Source: Paenibacillus pini JCM 16418
GTDB lineage: Bacteria > Bacillota > Bacilli > Paenibacillales > Paenibacillaceae
DNA length: 64,000 bases
Assembly (NCBI RefSeq): GCF_000576305.1
Contig: NZ_BAVZ01000011.1
Location: 81,597-145,596, forward strand
Reading direction: 5' to 3'
Part shown: one piece after another, positions 28,242-37,685 of the stretch
How the letters are laid out: each line of letters starts with the position of its first letter
Position numbering within the stretch: position 1 is the first letter of the stretch
The notes under the pieces: model-generated
Databases searched by the model: none
Told to the model about the DNA's origin: nothing
What the model saw: only the letters and a program-made list of their open reading frames with translations
Made by a program: the position numbers and the translations under genes

Positions 28242-30176
28242 ATGAGCACAGATCGTACGAAAATACGACCGAATCTGGATTTAGACCTAACAGACAGGAT
28301 CTATACCACAGCTCTGTCATCACCGCACTACGTGGAGACGCGCAGACGTATATTCCGTCAGTTAGTGGAATCTTTACTATATGAAAACATCGTTCCCTTT
28401 ACACTCCGGAAGCAGCTTGGATATAACATCTGGGAAATAGAGGGCAGAGGTATGGACGGGGAGCACATCACCTATACATGTAAGGGAACAAAGCATCTAA
28501 CCTTTGGTCGTATTCGTATTGGCGCTGATCTACTTATTAGAAAAATTGGAGGGAAAGTCGATAATACAGGCACATATACCCCTGTTGTGGAGGCAGAAGC
28601 TGTATCCATCGCTCTTTTCCTATTGGAAATAAGGGGAGCTATTGGAGCTGAAGAAACGAAGCTGGTGCATTTTATCAAGGAGCTTGAACAAACCTTGATC
28701 AATGACACCCTAGCAAGATATGTACGGGCTGAGAGCCAATCCTCAAAAGTTGACCTTCACGCTGAGGATTGGGAGAGCATAATTATCGAAGGTCATCCGT
28801 ACCATCCGAGTTATAAATCGAGAATGGGCTTCGATATTCAGGATCAACTTGAATTTGGGCCGGAATTTGCTCAGCAGATCAGACCATTATGGGTGGGTAT
28901 TCATAAGTCAAAGGCACGCATAAGCCATTCCATAAATGGACATTCACCGGATTTGAGCGAATGGCTTCATGAGCAGCTTGGTAATCAGATAATGTCGCGC
29001 TTCTCTGAGGTTTTGCGAGATAACGGGGTGGATCCGGCTGCCTTTGTTGTCCTTCCTGTTCATCCATGGCAATGGCGGACCACAATAAGTTCCGTTCTTG
29101 CCAGTGATATTCAAAATGGAAATATTGTCATGTTAGGCATAGGCGATGATTCTTTTACTGCTCAGCAGTCTATACGCACTCTCGCCAATTGCTCACGCCC
29201 CGATTTACCTTATCTGAAATTATCACTTAGTATTATCAATACGTCGACAGGTAGAGTTCTTGCACCACATACAGTGGAGAATGCTCCACTCATTACGGAT
29301 TGGATGCAAGGAATTTTAAAGAAAGATCTTTATCTTAAGGACGAACTACGTATCATTCTACTGGGTGAGGTCGCTGGTGTAGCTTATGATAACAGTCATA
29401 TCCCAGAAGCGTTACGACCTTTCTCTTATGGTGTACTGTCATGTATCTGGCGGGAAAGCTTGCATTCATATCTGCAACCTAATGAAGCAGCCATTCCCTT
29501 TAATGCATTGGCAACTGTAGACAAGCACAATCGGCCAATCATTGATCCCTGGATACAACAATATGGGGCACAAAATTGGTTGAAAGATATCTTGAATATT
29601 ACAGTACGCCCCCTAATTCATTGGTTGTTTGCTCATGGCATTGCGCTGGAATCCCATGCACAGAATATGGTGCTTATTCATCAAGAAGGGCAGCCTACTA
29701 GGATTGCACTTAAGGATTTTCACGATGGCATTCGTTTTATACGGGAAAATCTTACAAATCCGGATGCTTGTCCAATCCTTATCGAAGCACCCGAACATCA
29801 TCGCCTCGTGAATCGCAATTCATTTCTGGAAACACATGAACCCGCAGAAGTGAGAGATTTTATGCATGATGCTTTTTTCTTTATTAATCTTGGAGAGCTG
29901 GCATTGTTCATGCATTCATATTTTGAAATTACGGAGCAGCACTTTTGGGGACAGGTTCATGAAATCATAATGAACTATCAATTGCAATTTCCAGAATATA
30001 ACGAACGCTACAAGATGTATTCTCTGTTTGCCCCAGAGATTGGAGTAGAGCAATTGACAAAGCGACGTTTGTTCCCAGACAATACATTGCATATTCATCA
30101 GGTTCCTAATCCATTAGCATCAAATTATATGGATAAATATGGATTATTTAAAAATGAATTAATAAATAATATATGA
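28242..30176 (+). CDS. IucA/IucC family siderophore synthetase (SbnE/SbnC-like)
   Basis: An intact NIS synthetase of 644 residues, longer than S. aureus SbnC/E/F (about 580-590). The ATP and substrate motifs EGHPYHPSYKSRMGFD, LPVHPWQWRTT, AQQSIRTLANCSRPDLPYLK, ALESHAQNMVLIHQ and ALKDFHDGIRF are all present, and it ends with VPNPLASNY. It closely resembles the preceding gene and probably arose by old duplication. The ATG about 10 nt after GGAAAGG is preferred to an upstream GTG. It closes the biosynthetic operon; the next gene has its own Fur box. Confidence 0.92.
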   Translation: MSTDRTKIRPNLDLDLTDRIYTTALSSPHYVETRRRIFRQLVESLLYENIVPFTLRKQLGYNIWEIEGRGMDGEHITYTCKGTKHLTFGRIRIGADLLIRKIGGKVDNTGTYTPVVEAEAVSIALFLLEIRGAIGAEETKLVHFIKELEQTLINDTLARYVRAESQSSKVDLHAEDWESIIIEGHPYHPSYKSRMGFDIQDQLEFGPEFAQQIRPLWVGIHKSKARISHSINGHSPDLSEWLHEQLGNQIMSRFSEVLRDNGVDPAAFVVLPVHPWQWRTTISSVLASDIQNGNIVMLGIGDDSFTAQQSIRTLANCSRPDLPYLKLSLSIINTSTGRVLAPHTVENAPLITDWMQGILKKDLYLKDELRIILLGEVAGVAYDNSHIPEALRPFSYGVLSCIWRESLHSYLQPNEAAIPFNALATVDKHNRPIIDPWIQQYGAQNWLKDILNITVRPLIHWLFAHGIALESHAQNMVLIHQEGQPTRIALKDFHDGIRFIRENLTNPDACPILIEAPEHHRLVNRNSFLETHEPAEVRDFMHDAFFFINLGELALFMHSYFEITEQHFWGQVHEIIMNYQLQFPEYNERYKMYSLFAPEIGVEQLTKRRLFPDNTLHIHQVPNPLASNYMDKYGLFKNELINNI

Positions 30177-30233
30177 GATCAAATAAATAATGCATGGACA
30201 GAAATTGGAAATATGGGATATTGTAATTAATAA

Positions 30234-30248
30234 TGATAATCATTATTA
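30234..30248. promoter_or_regulatory. Fur box upstream of the siderophore-binding protein gene
   Basis: TGATAATCATTATTA has one mismatch to the 7-1-7 Fur box and sits at the centre of a longer perfect palindrome (about 30229-30253), 37 nt before the start codon. Confidence 0.88.
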
Positions 30249-30284
30249 ATTAGGTTATTAAACAAATCTGGGGGTTGAGTTTTA

Positions 30285-31280
30285 ATGCACGTAAAAAGAA
30301 TGAAAAGCCAGCGTATATCCTGGTCATATGTTGTTGTGCTTGCCATTATCATGATGTCACTGGCTGGTTGTGGAAATTCGGGATTGGCTGTAGATAGCAA
30401 AATAGACGAGGGAACCGCAACTAAGGATAACAAGCAGGAGACACCTGTATCTACAGGTGATACACGTACCATACAAGATGCTTATGGCGATGTTCAAGTT
30501 CCTATGAACCCGAGCCGAATTGTTGCCCTAGACATCGGGGCTTTAGATAATTTATTGGAAATGGGTATCACTCCTGTAGGCGCACCATCGATATTGACGG
30601 CAGGAGATCCTTATCCTCGCTATTTAAAAGGAACAGAGGGAATTGAGAATATTGGATCTGTCAATGAACCCAATTTGGAAAGAATTGATGCATTGAAGCC
30701 AGACTTAATTATTGGCAATAAGGATACTCATGATGCCATCCATGACCAGTTAAAGCAAATCGCACCTACCGTATATGTAGAGACACTCGGTGTAACTTGG
30801 AAGGAAAATCTCAAGCTTCATGCTGACGCTGTAAACAAACAGGAGGAAAGTTTAAAACTATTAGATGCATATCAACAGCGCATTAAAGAATTGAAATCTG
30901 CCTTGACAGGAAAAGAAATCAAGAGGATCTCATTGATTCGTCCACGAGAAGACAAAATTCAGATCTATCTGCAAGATACCTTTGCAGGTACCATTATGAA
31001 AGATGCTGGAATTGTTCGACCTGCTTCACAACAGGCAGCAGGCTTCTCCAAAGATATTACCGAGGAGCAGATTGTCGATATGGATGGTGATGTTATTCTC
31101 TGGTTTAACCGCGAACCCGATGCCTTCTCCAAATTAGAGAAGAGTCAGTTGTGGGCGACCTTAAAAGGAGTTCAGGATAAAGCCGTCCACCCCGTAGACT
31201 GGGAGTACTGGATGAGTGGACTTGGTATTCAAGCGGTCAATAAAGTTGTAGATGACTTAAACACATTTTTAATTAAATAG
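30285..31280 (+). CDS. Iron-siderophore ABC transporter substrate-binding lipoprotein
   Basis: A 331-residue periplasmic-binding-protein-like lipoprotein of the FecB/FhuD family. The signal peptide ends in a lipobox SLAGC (Cys at about residue 28), followed by a Gly/Lys/Thr-rich linker. NPSRIVALDIGALDNLLEMG opens the first lobe, and LERIDALKPDLIIGNKD is a typical family segment. The Fur box upstream and the adjacent biosynthetic genes make uptake of the ferric siderophore made by this locus the likely job. A perfect terminator follows, so the permeases may depend on readthrough or a separate promoter. Confidence 0.9.
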   Translation: MHVKRMKSQRISWSYVVVLAIIMMSLAGCGNSGLAVDSKIDEGTATKDNKQETPVSTGDTRTIQDAYGDVQVPMNPSRIVALDIGALDNLLEMGITPVGAPSILTAGDPYPRYLKGTEGIENIGSVNEPNLERIDALKPDLIIGNKDTHDAIHDQLKQIAPTVYVETLGVTWKENLKLHADAVNKQEESLKLLDAYQQRIKELKSALTGKEIKRISLIRPREDKIQIYLQDTFAGTIMKDAGIVRPASQQAAGFSKDITEEQIVDMDGDVILWFNREPDAFSKLEKSQLWATLKGVQDKAVHPVDWEYWMSGLGIQAVNKVVDDLNTFLIK

Positions 31281-31302
31281 TCTTATGTGTCCATTCTAAC
31301 CG

Positions 31303-31340
31303 AAAAATTGGATCGTCGTATGTGACGATCCAATTTTTCT
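31303..31340 (+). terminator. Strong terminator after the binding-protein gene
   Basis: A perfect 15-bp stem AAAAATTGGATCGTC/GACGATCCAATTTTT closes a 6-nt loop and ends in Ts. Confidence 0.88.
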
Positions 31341-31451
31341 GTACACTGACTTGGACAAACTCTAAGCTTTTTATAATAGAAAGAAAACAAATGACAGTAT
31401 TAATTTTTCATTATACATAAGTGAGCAATAAATAGGCAGGAGGCAAAAAAT

Positions 31452-32450
31452 ATGAACACTACTACGGGGAAAATCATCGGTTTAACGATATTGGTGTTAT
31501 TAACGCTTCTCGCATTCCTATCCAGCATCATGTTTGGTATAGTCAAGATTCCAGGACGATCTGTAATGGATGCTTTTTTTGCGTTTGACGGTTCACGAGA
31601 ACAGTTAATTGTTCGTAGCGTTAGACTTCCGAGGGCGATCATTGCCCTAGCAGTTGGCAGTTCTCTTGCAGTATCTGGATGCTTAATGCAGGCGTTGAGT
31701 CGTAATGCTCTCGCAGGACCTGAACTGTTTGGCATTAATTATGGAGCGGCACTTACGGCAGTCCTTGCTTCTTTTTGGATCGGAACCACATCGTTACAGT
31801 TATACGCATGGTCAGCCCTAATTGGAGCTGCCGTTGCAGGCATTTTAGTATTTCTTCTTAGTTCTATAGGAAGGCAGCCGTTAACATCAATAAAGCTTGT
31901 CCTTGCGGGATCAACGTTGAACCTACTGTTCGCATCATTGACACAAGGTATTCTCATACTCAATGAACAATCGCTTGATACGATGCGCTTCTGGCTTGCG
32001 GGCTCCTTGACGGGGCGGGATCTGAATCTTTTTACCCAGGTCATGCCTTCCCTACTCATTGGTTTGATTTGTGCTTTGTTTTTAAGCAGACATCTGAACA
32101 TTATTGGTCTAGGAGACGATGTTGCTCAGGGGTTGGGACAGCATATCCGAATGATTCGAATATTATGCATTATCGTCATTGTTCTATTATCTGGCAGTGC
32201 TGTAGCACTCGCGGGTCCAATCGGATTTATAGGTTTGGCCGTTCCACATATCGCAAGATTATTGATAGGCAGTAACTTTAACTGGATGGTTCCATATGCT
32301 GCAGTTTTAGGAGCACTGCTTCTGCTCACAGCTGATATCGGGGCAAGATTTGTGCTACCTGAACAGGAAGTACCGGTTGGTGTAATTACCGCCTTTTTCG
32401 GTGCTCCTTTCCTTATATATTTAGCTCAGAGGAGGGAGCGGACGAAATGA
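31452..32450 (+). CDS. FecCD family iron-siderophore permease (first subunit)
   Basis: A 332-residue inner-membrane permease of the BtuC/FecCD family with about ten hydrophobic segments. RSVRLPRAIIALAVGSSLAV is the conserved N-terminal segment, QALSRNALAGPELFGINYGA the substrate-path segment, and GPIGFIGLAVPHIARLLIG the ATPase-coupling region. A CAGGAGG site precedes the ATG. It overlaps the second permease gene by 4 nt. No ATPase gene is present here, so a general ATPase encoded elsewhere (as YusV serves several importers in B. subtilis) is presumably shared. Confidence 0.93.
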   Translation: MNTTTGKIIGLTILVLLTLLAFLSSIMFGIVKIPGRSVMDAFFAFDGSREQLIVRSVRLPRAIIALAVGSSLAVSGCLMQALSRNALAGPELFGINYGAALTAVLASFWIGTTSLQLYAWSALIGAAVAGILVFLLSSIGRQPLTSIKLVLAGSTLNLLFASLTQGILILNEQSLDTMRFWLAGSLTGRDLNLFTQVMPSLLIGLICALFLSRHLNIIGLGDDVAQGLGQHIRMIRILCIIVIVLLSGSAVALAGPIGFIGLAVPHIARLLIGSNFNWMVPYAAVLGALLLLTADIGARFVLPEQEVPVGVITAFFGAPFLIYLAQRRERTK

Positions 32451-33454
32451 AATCTTATTTTGAAAATAGGAAAGTAATTGCGATCATTTTATTACTACTT
32501 TTATTGAATATAGGTACGGTTATTTTGAATGTAATGCTAGGAGATCGATCAATTCCTACAGGCGAAGTATTAAAGAGTCTAGTGGGTCGTGAGTCTAGGG
32601 AGTATGATTTCACTATACATCAACTGCGGTTACCGCGTGTGCTTACAGGTTTTCTTGCAGGGTGTGGTTTAGCGTTAGCAGGGACAACCCTACAGAGTAT
32701 TACGAGAAATCCACTTGCGTCCCCAGGAGTCATTGGTTTAAATTCAGGTGCCGCTGCCGCTGTGGTTGCCATCATGGTGCTGGTTCCTTCTTTTCCAATG
32801 AAAAATATGCCTTGGATAGCTTTCGGTGGCGCCTTCTTGGCTGCATCGGTCATCTATCTATTATCTTTGCGAAAAGGAGAAATGGGTTCAACTATTCGCA
32901 TGTTGCTAATTGGTGTTGGAATATCTGCCATGACAGGTGCACTTATTACTTATTTACTGACCGTGGGCAAAATATTTCGAGTCTCACAAGCCTCGATTTG
33001 GATGGCTGGTAGCTTGTACGGAAGAACTTGGGAACATTTTTGGCCATTATTACCTTGGGTCGTTATCCTGTTTCTTCTATTAATATCGCTGGCTAGAGTC
33101 TTGGATATGTTTAGATTAGATGTGGATTCTGCCACTGGATTGGGTCTTCGAGTGGAATCTATGAGGCTCTTATTCATTATGATTAGTGTAGGACTTGCCG
33201 GCTCTGCGGTGTCTATGGTGGGAACCATTGGATTTGTGGGATTGATGGCACCACATATGGCAATGCATATGGCGGGTCACAGAAGTTTGGCACGTTTGCC
33301 TACAGCTGCTTTGCTAGGAGGGCTAATCGTCATGCTTGCAGACCTCGCTGGACGTATATTGTTTGTCCCTTTTGAAGTTCCAGCAGGCTTAATTACGGCC
33401 ATCATCGGTGCGCCTTATATGATTTATTTGCTGTTAAAGCGCAGATCTATATAA
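32447..33454 (+). CDS. FecCD family iron-siderophore permease (second subunit)
   Basis: The partner permease, 335 residues, same fold. HQLRLPRVLTGFLAGCGLAL, SITRNPLASPGVIGLNSG and GTIGFVGLMAPHMAMHMAG match the three FecCD signatures in order. Translation is coupled to the first permease through ATGA. Together the two form the heterodimeric channel for the siderophore-binding protein. The AraC-type regulator follows after 43 nt on the same strand. Confidence 0.93.
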   Translation: MKSYFENRKVIAIILLLLLLNIGTVILNVMLGDRSIPTGEVLKSLVGRESREYDFTIHQLRLPRVLTGFLAGCGLALAGTTLQSITRNPLASPGVIGLNSGAAAAVVAIMVLVPSFPMKNMPWIAFGGAFLAASVIYLLSLRKGEMGSTIRMLLIGVGISAMTGALITYLLTVGKIFRVSQASIWMAGSLYGRTWEHFWPLLPWVVILFLLLISLARVLDMFRLDVDSATGLGLRVESMRLLFIMISVGLAGSAVSMVGTIGFVGLMAPHMAMHMAGHRSLARLPTAALLGGLIVMLADLAGRILFVPFEVPAGLITAIIGAPYMIYLLLKRRSI

Positions 33455-33497
33455 TGAGGAAAAGAGTTCAGAATGGAAGAAAGGAGTGCATTATTTC

Positions 33498-35108
33498 ATG
33501 CTCTCTCATCTAAGCAAGGCTGATTCTGTCTATCTATTGTCTTCTATACGTAAACGGAAGTTTCCAAAGACCTGCAAAGCAATTCAAGTGAAACTTCCTG
33601 CATACATAATATGTTTTATAACGGAAGGTGAAGGGGTTATAGTCATAGATGGTTCGCTGGAAAAGATTCGTCCTTTTCAGTTATACCTATTCGTTCCAGG
33701 CATGATTCTTGAATTCCCCGAAGAATCTATCATTTTTGAGTATTATGGGATTTGGTTTGAGCCAATCCTACTTATGAAGAGAAAAGGAAGATACGAAGCG
33801 ATACCTTCTTTACCGTTGTCTGGTACCGTATCTCCAGGCAATATTCCGTTACATCATCCACATCAAATCCATCAACAGATCGTTCAAATATTTAATCTTA
33901 GTCAAAAGGAACATCGTCGTGGTTCAGGTGAATTGAGAATACAGTTTGAGGAACTAATTCATAACATGATGCACAATAAATCTGAACCACCAGCTGCAAT
34001 ACTCGACGAGCGAGTGGAGCAAAGCATCCTCTATATTGAGCAGCATTACTCAGACAAGGTAAACATTGAACAGCTTGCAGAAGCAGCAGGGGGCATACAA
34101 CCGATAGCTTTTTCGCGCTTGTTTCGAAGTGAAACCGGTATATCTCCGGTCGAATACCTCAGCAATGTTCGTATGACACGAGCAAAACAGATGCTTAATA
34201 TGAAGAACAGCAGGGTAAAAGAAGTAGCTGCAGCGGTCGGTTTTCGGAGCGAATTTTACTTTAGCCGCATGTTTCAGCGTAATGTTGGTGTATCTCCAAC
34301 ATTATATATGAAGAGAGGCAACTTAAAGGTTGCCATCGCATCCTCACTCCGTTTCGAGGATCATTTGAAATCGGTGGGCTTAGAGTCGGTTTGTGTCATA
34401 GACCTATTCCATTATCCCGGTCAGAGTAAAGAACAGTACGCAGAACTTCTGCACGGTCAGCTGTTAAAATTGAAGCAGTCTAATCCGGATGTAATCATTG
34501 CAGATCATTATCATATGGAATTCAAGGATGAATTCAAAAAAACGGCTACTCCGGTCTTTTTGGATTTTTCGATATGGGATTGGAAAGCTAACTTTTTAAA
34601 AATAGCCGAGCTTGTGAATCGGGAACATCAAGCATCAGAGATGCTGACACGTCTGGATATAGAAATTGAAAGCACAGGACAAACATTGCGCCGAATTCTA
34701 GGTAAGGACCGCATCACAATTATGCAAGTCAATCACCGAGCCATAGGAATTCAAGGTAGCGTAAACCACCCACTAAATGAATTAGTGTATGGGGAGCTTG
34801 CCTTAACTCCAGGTAAACAGGTGCCTACAGAAATGTGGCGAATGGAACTACAGCCCAAATCCATGCCTGTCTTGGAGACAGAGCATCTCTTCATTCATCA
34901 GCATCATATTCTAGCTGGAAGTGAACAGTTGTATGAGGAATTGACAAGAATGTTTGTATGGCCCATGATTCCAGCTGTAAGAGACAAGAAATTACGACGT
35001 ATTCCCAATTGGTTTGTCATGAGCTGGACGCCCATTGGCAGGCAACAAATTATGAAAGAACTTATGGAAGCAATAAGTTTAAGTAACGATCACAACACTA
35101 GTTTTTAA
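33498..35108 (+). CDS. AraC family regulator fused to a siderophore-binding-protein domain (Btr-like)
   Basis: A 536-residue cytosolic regulator. An N-terminal cupin-like sensor region (about 1-160) is followed by two AraC helix-turn-helices (about 175-275; FRSETGISPVEYLSNVRMTR and FQRNVGVSPTLYMKR). A periplasmic-binding-protein-like domain (about 280-530) completes it. B. subtilis Btr has this last arrangement and activates bacillibactin uptake when the ferric siderophore is bound. By analogy this protein should sense the locus's own siderophore in the cytoplasm. The ATG was preferred to the GTG at 33486 because the AAGGAG site overlaps the latter. Confidence 0.9.
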   Translation: MLSHLSKADSVYLLSSIRKRKFPKTCKAIQVKLPAYIICFITEGEGVIVIDGSLEKIRPFQLYLFVPGMILEFPEESIIFEYYGIWFEPILLMKRKGRYEAIPSLPLSGTVSPGNIPLHHPHQIHQQIVQIFNLSQKEHRRGSGELRIQFEELIHNMMHNKSEPPAAILDERVEQSILYIEQHYSDKVNIEQLAEAAGGIQPIAFSRLFRSETGISPVEYLSNVRMTRAKQMLNMKNSRVKEVAAAVGFRSEFYFSRMFQRNVGVSPTLYMKRGNLKVAIASSLRFEDHLKSVGLESVCVIDLFHYPGQSKEQYAELLHGQLLKLKQSNPDVIIADHYHMEFKDEFKKTATPVFLDFSIWDWKANFLKIAELVNREHQASEMLTRLDIEIESTGQTLRRILGKDRITIMQVNHRAIGIQGSVNHPLNELVYGELALTPGKQVPTEMWRMELQPKSMPVLETEHLFIHQHHILAGSEQLYEELTRMFVWPMIPAVRDKKLRRIPNWFVMSWTPIGRQQIMKELMEAISLSNDHNTSF

Positions 35109-35204
35109 TGAAGTAAAAGTGACGAACAATGTTTTAAGTAATAAACAGGATGATGTAACATAGGATTCGTTAATACTTGGCCTCTTGACGCTGAATAAAC
35201 AGAA

Positions 35205-35246
35205 AACATGAGAGCACCTAATTTATTAGGAAGCTCCCATGTTTTT
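35205..35246. terminator. Terminator between convergent AraC and P450 genes
   Basis: AACATG...CCTAAT pairs imperfectly with ATTAGG...CATGTT (35205-35243), followed by TTTTTG on the plus strand. The 5' A run allows use in both directions. Confidence 0.55.
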
Positions 35247-35278
35247 GTATAAACTCATTCTATTAGCCGAAAACATTT

Positions 35279-36508
35279 CTATTTGTATACACGTACAGGA
35301 AGGGTGGATAGTGTTTGACCTGCTGCAGAAGGAGTCAAATTATCTTCAAGTTTAAAGCCAGGTACTGGTTCGATTTTAGAAAATGTATCCATAAAAAGCC
35401 CTATACCAAGGGTCGCCTCAAGCCGAGCAAGCGGAGCACCCAAGCAGAAATGAGGTCCGTTTCCAAACGTTAAATGCTGCTTATTATTAGGGCGATGGAT
35501 ATCAAGTGTAAAAGGATTATCAAATACCTCTTCATCCATATTCGCTGCACTCATCCACACTACAACGACATCGCCTTTCTTCAGGTCAACTCCGAGTAAG
35601 TTGTTGTCCTGCTTGACGGTACGATCCATTTTAGCAATATTAAACCGATAACGCAGCATTTCCTCAACGGTGTTAGGTAGAAGTGCTTGGTTTGCCTGAA
35701 TCTCTGCATAAATTTGATCGTTATCATATAAGAAAGAATAGAACGTACTGGCTAATAAATGACTTGTTGTTTCAATGCCAGCACCTAGAATAAACATCGT
35801 TGCTCTAACGATCTCATCATCGGAGAGCTGTTCCCCATCAACCTCGGCTTTAATCAAGTCAGAAATAATGTCATCAGATGGACGTGCTCTTTTGTTTACA
35901 ATATGAGGGTAGAGATAGTTATAGTATTCTTTAGCTGCACGTCGCTTGAGCGCTTGCACATCTTCAGTATTTTCTTTAGGGATTGGTAAGAATAGATCAT
36001 TTACCCATTGCTGAAATAGGTTCCTATCCTGTGAAGGTACTCCCAGTAAATCGGAAATGACAATTGTAGGTAGGGCAGTGGCGAAATCCTTAACGACATC
36101 AATGACCTCAGCTTCTGAGATTTTAGCAATTAGTTCGTTTACCGTTTTCTGAATACGAGGCTCCCACAATTTTAAGCTGCGAGGCGTAAAGGCGGTCGCG
36201 AGAAGCGAGCGGCTCTTTCTGTGGTCTGGAGGATCTGTCATTAAATTAAACTTACCCATATGCTTTCCCTCATCGTTATCAGCCCCTACGCTGATCGTCG
36301 TACGCGTTCGCACGCTGGTGAAATGTTCATAGTCACTGAGTACTCGCTTTACATCGTTGTATCGGAATACGTTCCATGTGTCTGTTGCCTCATGATAACT
36401 TACAGGTTCATGCTGTAGTTTGTGCTTGTACCACTCATAAGGGTTAAATTCCTCGGTTGGCGATTGAAATTGAGTGATTTCATCTAGAGAGATAATTTCC
36501 TGATTCAT
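35279..36508 (-). CDS. Cytochrome P450
   Basis: A 409-residue soluble bacterial P450 (CYP107-like in general look). The haem-binding loop is FGNGPHFCLGAPLARLEA with Cys355 as the thiolate ligand. The oxygen-activating I-helix reads GAGIETTSH, and the K-helix ExxR pair is in TVEEMLRYRF. A GGGAGG site precedes the start, and a 10-bp inverted repeat lies just upstream. No ferredoxin or reductase gene is nearby. It is convergent with the siderophore regulator, so a role in that pathway is not implied. Substrate unknown. Confidence 0.93.
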   Translation of the reverse strand: MNQEIISLDEITQFQSPTEEFNPYEWYKHKLQHEPVSYHEATDTWNVFRYNDVKRVLSDYEHFTSVRTRTTISVGADNDEGKHMGKFNLMTDPPDHRKSRSLLATAFTPRSLKLWEPRIQKTVNELIAKISEAEVIDVVKDFATALPTIVISDLLGVPSQDRNLFQQWVNDLFLPIPKENTEDVQALKRRAAKEYYNYLYPHIVNKRARPSDDIISDLIKAEVDGEQLSDDEIVRATMFILGAGIETTSHLLASTFYSFLYDNDQIYAEIQANQALLPNTVEEMLRYRFNIAKMDRTVKQDNNLLGVDLKKGDVVVVWMSAANMDEEVFDNPFTLDIHRPNNKQHLTFGNGPHFCLGAPLARLEATLGIGLFMDTFSKIEPVPGFKLEDNLTPSAAGQTLSTLPVRVYK

Positions 36509-36520
36509 TTCGTTCCTCCC

Positions 36521-36554
36521 AACTGTTAAATATCCTTAACTTAATTTAACAGTT
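36521..36554. promoter_or_regulatory. Inverted-repeat operator upstream of the P450 gene
   Basis: AACTGTTAAA (36521-36530) and TTTAACAGTT (36545-36554) are perfect 10-bp arms separated by 14 nt, adjoining the P450 ribosome site. TTAGTTTAAC nearby may be a further half site. This is typical of a TetR/MarR-like operator; no regulator gene adjoins it. Confidence 0.5.
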
Positions 36555-36795
36555 GTTAGTTTAACATAGAACGATAACAAGAGAATACAATCCATTGACC
36601 TACGTCCTAAGCCTTACAGTTTATATATTTTGTCGATTAGTGATCGAAAAATGCAGTAGATGTAAGTATTGTTTATAGTGCCTTTAGCCAACAAATGATG
36701 ATTACTTTGGTCCTTACCATGTTTGCATAGACAAGCCTTTCAAGGGGAAAATACATAAATGATATCAAAAAAAAGGACACCAGGGGGTTTATCAC

Positions 36796-37650
36796 TTGTA
36801 TTTTTACAAAGAAGGATTAATCAACGGAATTGTTGTCGATAAGCCAGATCCAGCTGCTGCTAAAGTTCTTCAGGAAATATTGGGCGGTCATTATGGTGAG
36901 ATGCGTACAATGATGCAGTACTTTTTCCAGACTAGTAATTTCCGTGGTAAAGATACGCAGTACCGCGATTTGCTGCGAGGTGTATTTTTAGAGGAGATTG
37001 CTCATGTGGATCTCGTGCAGCACACGATTAATCAATTGCTAAACGGTTCAGGAGAAGATGCTGTTGGGAATGGGGGACTTGATAGCACACCACTTGATGT
37101 AGCCACTAAACATACGAATCCACACCATTACATTATTGGTGCTCAAGCCTCATTACCCGTAGATGCTACAGGTAATCCATGGTCAGGGAGTTATGTATAC
37201 GATCATGGTAATTTGATTAGCGATCTTCTGGATAATGTTGTACTTGAATCGACTGGAGTGCTTCAAAAGACTCGAATATACGAAATGAGCTCTAACAAAA
37301 CATTTCGTGAAACATTGGGCTTCTTAATCGTTCGTGATAACGCTCATCAAAATGCATTTGCCAAAGCACTTGAAACACTTGGCGTCAATTGGGGTAAGAT
37401 ATTCCCTATACCGAACTATGACATTAATAAGTATCCCGAATGCCGTAAATTTGTAGAAATGGGTTACCATAATGCTCAGTTTAATTTCAGTCTAGACGAG
37501 ACGAGAATGGGTGAAATTTATCAAGGTGAGTCGCCTAGCCGGAATAAAGGAAACTTAGAAGTCACTCCCCCACCAGCAGGTTTCCCAGTTCCAGTAATGC
37601 CTGAAATGCCTAACGAACATAGTCCAGGTGTGAATGATATGAATTCTTAA
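36796..37650 (+). CDS. Manganese catalase family protein
   Basis: A non-haem, di-manganese catalase of 284 residues that disproportionates hydrogen peroxide. GEMRTMMQYFFQ and LEEIAHVDLVQHTINQL supply the Glu and His ligands, with further Glu/His ligands in VVLESTGVLQ and LIVRDNAHQNAF. The C-terminus is Pro-rich (PPPAGFPVPVMPEMP). Related proteins occur in spore coats (CotJC type), so spore association is possible. Translation starts at TTG, seven or eight nt after AGGGGG; aligned with family starts (MYxYK) this is the natural N-terminus. Confidence 0.92.
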   Translation: MYFYKEGLINGIVVDKPDPAAAKVLQEILGGHYGEMRTMMQYFFQTSNFRGKDTQYRDLLRGVFLEEIAHVDLVQHTINQLLNGSGEDAVGNGGLDSTPLDVATKHTNPHHYIIGAQASLPVDATGNPWSGSYVYDHGNLISDLLDNVVLESTGVLQKTRIYEMSSNKTFRETLGFLIVRDNAHQNAFAKALETLGVNWGKIFPIPNYDINKYPECRKFVEMGYHNAQFNFSLDETRMGEIYQGESPSRNKGNLEVTPPPAGFPVPVMPEMPNEHSPGVNDMNS

Positions 37651-37685
37651 CGTTGCAAAAGTAGTTGGCAATACACAGAAGAATA

